A DNA stretch of 64,000 bases from JANNWF01 sp052390415 (GTDB taxonomy: Bacteria; Pseudomonadota; Gammaproteobacteria; Xanthomonadales; Xanthomonadaceae). The position numbers and the translations under genes are program-made. Below, piece after piece: positions 59,185 to 64,000 of this stretch. The stretch is from contig JBQTGY010000056.1 of NCBI GenBank assembly GCA_052390415.1, positions 1 to 64,000 of the forward strand, in the 5' to 3' direction. The notes beneath the pieces were generated by a model. The model was not told where the DNA came from. It did no database searches and saw only the letters and a list, made by a program, of their open reading frames with translations. Every line of letters starts with the position of its first letter. Position 1 is the first letter of the stretch.

Positions 59185-60123
59185 CTACATTCCTTCGAAA
59201 TGTTGGTAGCCGGCGCGCGGACGCTGCCAGTGTCGACCATCCGGAGCCACTGCGCGCAACCCCGGCGTGGCATCGATGCGACCGATCACGCAGGCCGGGG
59301 TGCCGGTCAATGCCAAGGCCGTACCGATTTGCTGGCGATGCGCAGGCGGTGCACTGAAACACAACTCGTAGTCGTCGCCACCTGCGCACTGATACAACCA
59401 ACGATCAGGCCCGGCACACATGCGCGCCAGTGCCGGTGATGTCGGCAGGCTCGCCAACTGCACGGTCGCCCCCGCCTCACTGGCGCGCAACACGTGGCCA
59501 AGGTCGGCGAACAAGCCATCGGAGATGTCAATGCAGCCTGAGGCCAAACCACGCAGCGCCAGACCCGCAGAGACGCGTGGTGTCGGCCGGTACAAACGTG
59601 CGGCAAGATCCGGGCGCGACGAATCGGCCAAACCTGCCGCCGCGTCGCCCAGCGTGCCAGTCACCCACAAGTCATCTCCGACCTTGGCACCACTGCGTCG
59701 CAAAGCTTGCGCGGGTGGCACAAAGCCGTGCACGGTGACCCCAATGGACAGCGCACCGCGTGTGGTGTCTCCACCGACCAAGGCGACACCATGGCCCGTG
59801 GCCAGGGTCAGAAAGCCGTCGATGAAACGATCCAGCCATGCCTCTTCGGCTTCCGGCAGGGCCAAAGTCAACAAGGCCCACGCCGGTTCGGCACCCATTG
59901 CGGCCAGATCGCTGAGGTTCACCGCCAGCGCTTTCCAGCCGATGTCGAATGGCGCATCGGAAGCGCGAAAGTGCACACCTTCGTTGAGCACATCGGTGCT
60001 GACTGCCAGCAGCTGATTGGCCGGCGGCAGCAGCAATGCGGCGTCGTCGCCGATGCCCAGGATGACGTCACTGCGGCTACCCGCGCGCAGCCGGATACGC
60101 TCGATCAGCTCGAACTCGGCCAT
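59185..60123 (-). CDS. thiL: Thiamine-monophosphate kinase
   Basis: ThiL phosphorylates thiamine monophosphate to the active diphosphate. The 312-residue protein has FELIERIRLRAGSRSDVILG, IGDDAALL, AVSTDVLNEGVHF, the ATP-binding HGVALVGGDTTRGALSIGV, GDDLWVTGTLGDAAAGL and AGGDDYELCFSAP. It is part of the ribBA-ribH-nusB-thiL-pgpA block, closely spaced on one strand. Confidence 0.96.
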   Translation of the reverse strand: MAEFELIERIRLRAGSRSDVILGIGDDAALLLPPANQLLAVSTDVLNEGVHFRASDAPFDIGWKALAVNLSDLAAMGAEPAWALLTLALPEAEEAWLDRFIDGFLTLATGHGVALVGGDTTRGALSIGVTVHGFVPPAQALRRSGAKVGDDLWVTGTLGDAAAGLADSSRPDLAARLYRPTPRVSAGLALRGLASGCIDISDGLFADLGHVLRASEAGATVQLASLPTSPALARMCAGPDRWLYQCAGGDDYELCFSAPPAHRQQIGTALALTGTPACVIGRIDATPGLRAVAPDGRHWQRPRAGYQHFEGM

Positions 60124-60137
60124 TCCAATCGGACCGT

Positions 60138-60599
60138 CTAGCGCCGACGCGCCGCGTCAACCTCAACGCTGCGCCAAGCGGCGCAGGCCTTGTCCAGCAC
60201 GCCGTTTACATACCCGTGGCCGTGATCAGCACCGAAGCGTTTGGCAATTTCGATGGCTTCGTTGATGACCACGCGATAGGGCACATCCGGTCGATAGATC
60301 AACTCGTAGGCCGCCAACCGCAATACCCCGCGCTCAATGGGATCGACCTGCTCGATGTCGCGATCAATGAAGCGCGCCAACTCCGCATCGATATTCGCGC
60401 GATGTTTTTCCAGACCGTTGAGCAGGTCTTCAAAATACGGAAGGTCTGCGACTTCCATTTCCTGCTCATGGGCAAACTCGGCGATGACCTTGTCCATCGT
60501 CGCGCCCGCCATTTGCCAGGCGTAAACGGCTTGCAAAGCGCGCCGTCGCGAGCGCGAACGCGCGACCGGATCGACGCCGTCGGTACGCCGCGGCCTCAT
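60138..60599 (-). CDS. nusB: Transcription antitermination protein NusB
   Basis: NusB binds BoxA RNA with S10 and supports rRNA antitermination. The 153-residue protein has RSRRRALQAVYAWQMAG, FEDLLNGLEKHRANID, QVDPIERGVLRLAAYELIYR and VINEAIEIAKRFGADHGHGY with VNGVLDK. Its start overlaps the ribH stop (ATGA). Confidence 0.96.
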   Translation of the reverse strand: MRPRRTDGVDPVARSRSRRRALQAVYAWQMAGATMDKVIAEFAHEQEMEVADLPYFEDLLNGLEKHRANIDAELARFIDRDIEQVDPIERGVLRLAAYELIYRPDVPYRVVINEAIEIAKRFGADHGHGYVNGVLDKACAAWRSVEVDAARRR

Positions 60600-61063
60600 G
60601 CCAACACCTGCCGCAGGCCGACCATTTCAAGCGCCGCCAGCGCGGCTTCTTCGCCCTTGTTGCCGAGCAAACCATCGGCTCGCGCCAGGGCATCGTCCAG
60701 ACGCTCCACCGCCAGCACGCCGTTGGCAACGGGTACACCAGTGTCCAAAGCGACGCGTGCCAACCCTTGCGCGCAGATGTCGGCGACATGCTCGTAATGA
60801 CGGGTCTCACCGCGCACCACGCAACCCAGCGCGATCAACGCCGCATGTTTGCCCGTCTGGATCACCCACTGACACGCCACGGGCAACTCCCAGGCACCGG
60901 GCACCCGCACCACATCGATGGCATCGGCGGCCACGCCATTGCCTTCCAGCGTGCGCCGCGCGCCATCGACCAGCGCATCAGTGATGCCTGGATTCCAGCG
61001 ACTGGCGATCACCGCAAAACGGGCACCGGCGGCAGCATGGAGATCACCTTCGAAACGTGGCAT
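60596..61063 (-). CDS. ribH: 6,7-dimethyl-8-ribityllumazine synthase
   Basis: RibH condenses the butanone phosphate made by RibB with the ribitylaminouracil to form lumazine, the penultimate step to riboflavin. The 155-residue protein has FAVIASRWNPGITDALVDGA, VVRVPGAWELPVACQW, ALGCVVRGETRHYEHVAD with the catalytic His, PVANGVLAVERLDDAL and GEEAALAALEMVGL. Downstream nusB overlaps by 4 bp. Confidence 0.96.
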   Translation of the reverse strand: MPRFEGDLHAAAGARFAVIASRWNPGITDALVDGARRTLEGNGVAADAIDVVRVPGAWELPVACQWVIQTGKHAALIALGCVVRGETRHYEHVADICAQGLARVALDTGVPVANGVLAVERLDDALARADGLLGNKGEEAALAALEMVGLRQVLA

Positions 61064-61094
61064 CGGCAGATGAGAACTTGGGAAGGTGCCAAGT

Positions 61095-62198
61095 TTAGCT
61101 TGCTACGCCTGGATCGACGTATTCGACGACTTCCAGACCAAATCCCGCCAAGGCCACCTGCCGGCGCGGCGTACCGATCACGCGCAGCTTGCGCGCGCCC
61201 AGATCGGCAAGAATTTGCGCGCCCACGCCGTTGCGACGCCACTGCGCCATCGGTTTGGCGGCATGCGGGCCGTCCACTTGCTGCAATCGCGCCAACACGG
61301 CATCCGGCTCGCTGGCTTCGGCGAGCACGACCACGGCACCACTGCCATGGGTGGCGACCTGGCGTAGGGCGTCAGCCAAGCTCGGTTGCAAATCGGGCCG
61401 GCGCAATCCCAACACATCGCCCAGCAAATTCTTCACATGCACGCGAACCAGCAGCGGCACGTTGTGCTCCGGCACGCCGCGCAACAAGGCAAAGTGCAGA
61501 TCGCGAGCGATGCGGTCGCGATAGGTCAGCAATCGAAATGGACCCTGCTGGGTGCTGACATCACGTTCGTCCACGCGCTCGACCGTGTGTTCGGTTTGCA
61601 GGCGATGCTGGATCAGGTCAGCGATGCTGCCGAGCTTCAGGCCATGGGTTTCTGCGAAGACTTCGAGTTCCGGCCGCCGCGCCATGCTGCCATCGGTATT
61701 CAGGATTTCGACCAATACACCCGCGGGCTCCAATCCCGCCAGACGGGCCAGATCGCTGGCGGCCTCGGTGTGGCCAGCACGCACCAGCACACCACCGTCT
61801 TGCGCTTGCAGAGGGAAGATGTGGCCGGGTTGCGACAGGTCCGCCGCACGCGCCTGCGGCTGCACGGCGGTCTGGATGGTGTGGGCGCGGTCTGATGCCG
61901 AGATGCCGGTGGTCACGCCGTCGGCCGGTGCGGTGGGGACAGTGAAGTTGGTGCGGTACTGCGAGGTGTTGTCGATCACCATCGGCGGCAGGCGCAGCTG
62001 TTCGCAGCGGCTCCGCGTCAGTGCCAGGCACACCAGCCCACGCGCGTGGGTGACCATGAAGTTGATGTCTTGGGGCCGCACGTGCGACGCCGCCATGATC
62101 AGATCGCCCTCGTTCTCGCGATCCTCGTCATCAACGATGACCACCATACGACCCTGTCGGATTTCTTCGAGCAATTCGGGAACGGTTGCAAACGGCAT
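61095..62198 (-). CDS. ribBA: 3,4-dihydroxy-2-butanone 4-phosphate synthase with degenerate GTP cyclohydrolase II domain
   Basis: In this 367-residue protein the N-terminal RibB domain (about 1-200) is intact: VIVDDEDRENEGDLIMAASH, INFMVTHARGLVCLAL, GISASDRAHTIQ and GHIFPLQAQDGGVLVRAGHTEA. The C-terminal GTP cyclohydrolase II-like domain (about 205-365) lacks the zinc cysteines: the position normally reading like CLTGDVFGSxxCDC reads KNLLGDVLGLRRPDLQ. It therefore probably provides only RibB activity, and GTP cyclohydrolase II must be encoded elsewhere. No FMN riboswitch is apparent upstream. Confidence 0.92.
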   Translation of the reverse strand: MPFATVPELLEEIRQGRMVVIVDDEDRENEGDLIMAASHVRPQDINFMVTHARGLVCLALTRSRCEQLRLPPMVIDNTSQYRTNFTVPTAPADGVTTGISASDRAHTIQTAVQPQARAADLSQPGHIFPLQAQDGGVLVRAGHTEAASDLARLAGLEPAGVLVEILNTDGSMARRPELEVFAETHGLKLGSIADLIQHRLQTEHTVERVDERDVSTQQGPFRLLTYRDRIARDLHFALLRGVPEHNVPLLVRVHVKNLLGDVLGLRRPDLQPSLADALRQVATHGSGAVVVLAEASEPDAVLARLQQVDGPHAAKPMAQWRRNGVGAQILADLGARKLRVIGTPRRQVALAGFGLEVVEYVDPGVAS

Positions 62199-62622
62199 GA
62201 CGGCGGGTGGCTGGCAAAACGGGTCGCAAGTTTACGCGGTGAGGCGGTGGTGGTTGGGTGGTCATCCACAACGGGTGGATGCGCTTGCTCCTGGAGGGCG
62301 TCGCTCCTGCGACGCTGCTCTTGCCACACCGACTTCATGAAGGCAGCCGCACGGGAGCAGGGCCCTCCCGGGGTCTCAGGCAGCGGAACTCGGCTACGGC
62401 AACCGCCCCACCACACTTGTCTGGCCAAGGAAGCGCGTGATCGCCTTGCAACACCAGCAGGCCACCGAGCAGGTCCGCCCACACCGCATTGCTGCCAGTA
62501 CCCGCCACCGCCTTGCCGCCAGCATCGCCGGAGCATAGGAGAAGGGCAACGTTCAGCGTGTCGACCGTGTTGGCGAAGCTGAGGCCACTTCTTTCTACCC
62601 AACTCGGCGTCGTCGATGATGG
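62199..62622. other. Intergenic region between the POT transporter and ribBA
   Basis: This 424-bp gap upstream of ribBA holds small hairpins (GCGTCG/CGACGC near 62298-62316 and GGGAGC...CCC near 62353-62375). I looked for the conserved blocks of an FMN riboswitch and did not find them. No supported gene is present; long frames here are the antisense of flanking genes. Confidence 0.45.
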
Positions 62623-64000
62623 TCACCGCACCCCATGCATCAGCTTGTTGATCAACGGTGCAAACAGCAGGAAGGCAAAGCCCATCACTGCGCCGCCGAT
62701 GGCGATCTGGGTGTAAGTCGCCGAGTATTGAGCGATACCCAAGCTGCCGCCGGAAGCCACCGAAGCAATCGCGCCGGCGGCGAAGTTGCCGATGGCGGTG
62801 CACAAGAACCACGCGCCCATCGCCAGCCCATTGTCCTTGGGTGCGGCCAGCTTGCTGACCATCGACAGGCCAATCGGCGACAGGCACAACTCGCCCATGG
62901 TGTTGATCAGATAGACCAAGGCCAACAGGGTCCACGCCAGTTTTCCAGCGTCGCTGAGCAAGTGCTCGATGCTGAACACCAGGGTGGTGAATCCGAGTGC
63001 CACCAGCAGCAATGCTATGGCGAACTTGCGTGGGATGGATGGATTCATTCCGCGTGCTTCCAAGCGTGGCCACAGCCAGGCAAACACCGGTGCCATCAGC
63101 AGGATGAAAACCGGATTGGCCGATTGGAACAGGGTGAAGTCGAACGGTGCGTCGACATAATCCTTGGCGAAGAAGTTGAGCGACGAGCCGGCCTGTTCGA
63201 ACATGCCCCAGAACAAGATCTTGGCCAGAAACAGCAGCAACATGGCTTGATAACGCTGCAACTGCACGCGGTCGCCACTCTTCACGGCACTGGCGATGAA
63301 ATAGATGGTCAGCACCGCAAACATCAGCAGCAGCAAGTAACCAACGATCCTCGCTTCGCTCAGCATCAGGTAGACCACCGGCACCAGCGCGAGGCAACCG
63401 AGCAAGACCTTGAAGACGCGACTCATCGACTGCGCCGGCACAGGTGCCGCACCTATGGGCCCCAACCAACTCACCAACAACTGGAACGTCATCAGCCCGG
63501 CAATCATGCCGAGGCCAGCGGCAAAAAATCCCCATTGGTAACCGAAGTAAACACCGATGACGGTGCCGCAGATCAGCGGCGCGAGCGCGCCACCGGCGTT
63601 GATGCCCATGTAGAAAATCGTGAATCCGGAATCACGGCGCATGTCGGTGGGCGCATACAGCTTGCCCACCAGCACCGAGATGTTCGGCTTGAACAATCCA
63701 TTGCCGACGACGATGAATGCGAGACCGAACAGGAACCAACGCAGATCGGGAATCAACAACAAGAACAAGCCGCCGGCCATCAAGGTGCCGCCAAGCATGA
63801 TTGACGCGCGATAGCCCAGATAACGATCCGCAACGAAGCCACCAAAGATGCCAGTGGCATAGATCAACGCGGTGTAGGCACCGTAGGTCAGGCTGGCTTG
63901 TGCTTTCGCTTCACCCTCGGGCAGCAAGCCGAAGAATGCGGTGGCGACGTAGACCGCCAATAACGCACGCATTCCGTAGTAGGCGAAGCGCTCCCAGAAC
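62623..64000 (-). CDS. POT-family proton-dependent peptide transporter (5' end outside window)
   Basis: At the window edge the minus-strand frame reads FWERFAYYGMRALLAVY, the first signature of POT/PTR2 transporters, so the start lies beyond 64000. Further features are GIFGGFVADRYLGYRASIML, FYMGINAGGALAPLICG, many membrane helices and QAGSSLNFFAKDYVD. These transporters import di- and tripeptides with protons. About 458 residues are visible, so only a short N-terminus is missing. Confidence 0.92.
   Translation of the reverse strand, partial: FWERFAYYGMRALLAVYVATAFFGLLPEGEAKAQASLTYGAYTALIYATGIFGGFVADRYLGYRASIMLGGTLMAGGLFLLLIPDLRWFLFGLAFIVVGNGLFKPNISVLVGKLYAPTDMRRDSGFTIFYMGINAGGALAPLICGTVIGVYFGYQWGFFAAGLGMIAGLMTFQLLVSWLGPIGAAPVPAQSMSRVFKVLLGCLALVPVVYLMLSEARIVGYLLLLMFAVLTIYFIASAVKSGDRVQLQRYQAMLLLFLAKILFWGMFEQAGSSLNFFAKDYVDAPFDFTLFQSANPVFILLMAPVFAWLWPRLEARGMNPSIPRKFAIALLLVALGFTTLVFSIEHLLSDAGKLAWTLLALVYLINTMGELCLSPIGLSMVSKLAAPKDNGLAMGAWFLCTAIGNFAAGAIASVASGGSLGIAQYSATYTQIAIGGAVMGFAFLLFAPLINKLMHGVR

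Noticed and set aside
62199..62622. FMN riboswitch upstream of ribBA
   Set aside because: The conserved sequence blocks and helices of the FMN element were not found in this gap.
62635..63804. 389-residue plus-strand frame and the 62099-63535 minus frame
   Set aside because: Both overlap the POT transporter, which has the family signature and membrane helices. The alternatives are Gln/Arg/His-rich shadows.

Overview
The window reads as chromosomal DNA of a GC-rich gammaproteobacterium, most likely of the Xanthomonadales (Lysobacterales). The evidence is the gene order: pteridine reductase, folK-folB, tsaD, rpsU-yqeY-dnaG; ribBA-ribH-nusB-thiL-pgpA; rsmI, lpoA-yraN. The lineage also fits a large TonB-dependent receptor, a RibBA whose cyclohydrolase half has lost its zinc cysteines, and giant secreted RCC1-repeat proteins. 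This placement is inferred from gene content; no database search was possible.

Layout. 0.3-9.3 kb (minus strand): TonB-dependent receptor with terminator, a sigma / membrane anti-sigma-like / DUF4097 operon, a histone-deacetylase-family enzyme, pckG, and a TetR regulator. 9.4-13.3 kb: a divergent fatty-acid operon (hydrolase, fadE, DUF4442 thioesterase-like) with two matching operators in the shared promoter region. 13.3-20.4 kb: folate genes, tsaD, rpsU-yqeY-dnaG. 20.6-25.0 kb: first RCC1 protein. 25.1-35.1 kb: dihydropyrimidinase, cupin, methyltransferases, rsmI, lpoA, yraN, FAD oxidase.

35.33-39.99 kb: a compact integrative element of 4,656 bp inserted inside a uracil-DNA-glycosylase-family gene. 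It encodes a large serine recombinase at its left edge, a 1.3-kb non-coding part holding two diverged tandem copies of a structured module, a 49-residue Trp-rich protein coupled to RNase HI, and a small serine resolvase. Its right end carries a diverged 5' end of the target gene, so the enzyme is rebuilt in frame. Joining the two inner ends gives a palindromic attP centred exactly on a shared GG, which fixes the borders to the base.

40.4-49.5 kb: an AMP-binding ligase, then a plus-strand cluster of a sigma factor, a degenerate sigma paralog lacking the acidic region 2.2 cluster, a 1,443-residue membrane Ser/Thr kinase, an exported receiver-like protein and an outer-membrane-barrel-like protein. 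This resembles the kinase-activated ECF43 arrangement. 49.5-53.7 kb: a secreted matrixin-like metalloprotease with Ig repeats, a small exported partner and a methyltransferase. 54.3-58.7 kb: a second RCC1 protein paralogous to the first. 58.7-62.2 kb: riboflavin/thiamine/nusB/pgpA block. 62.6-64.0 kb: a POT-family peptide transporter cut by the window end.

The two places most likely to hold undescribed biology are the integrative element with its paired covarying modules and the sigma/pseudo-sigma/kinase/exported-receiver cluster.
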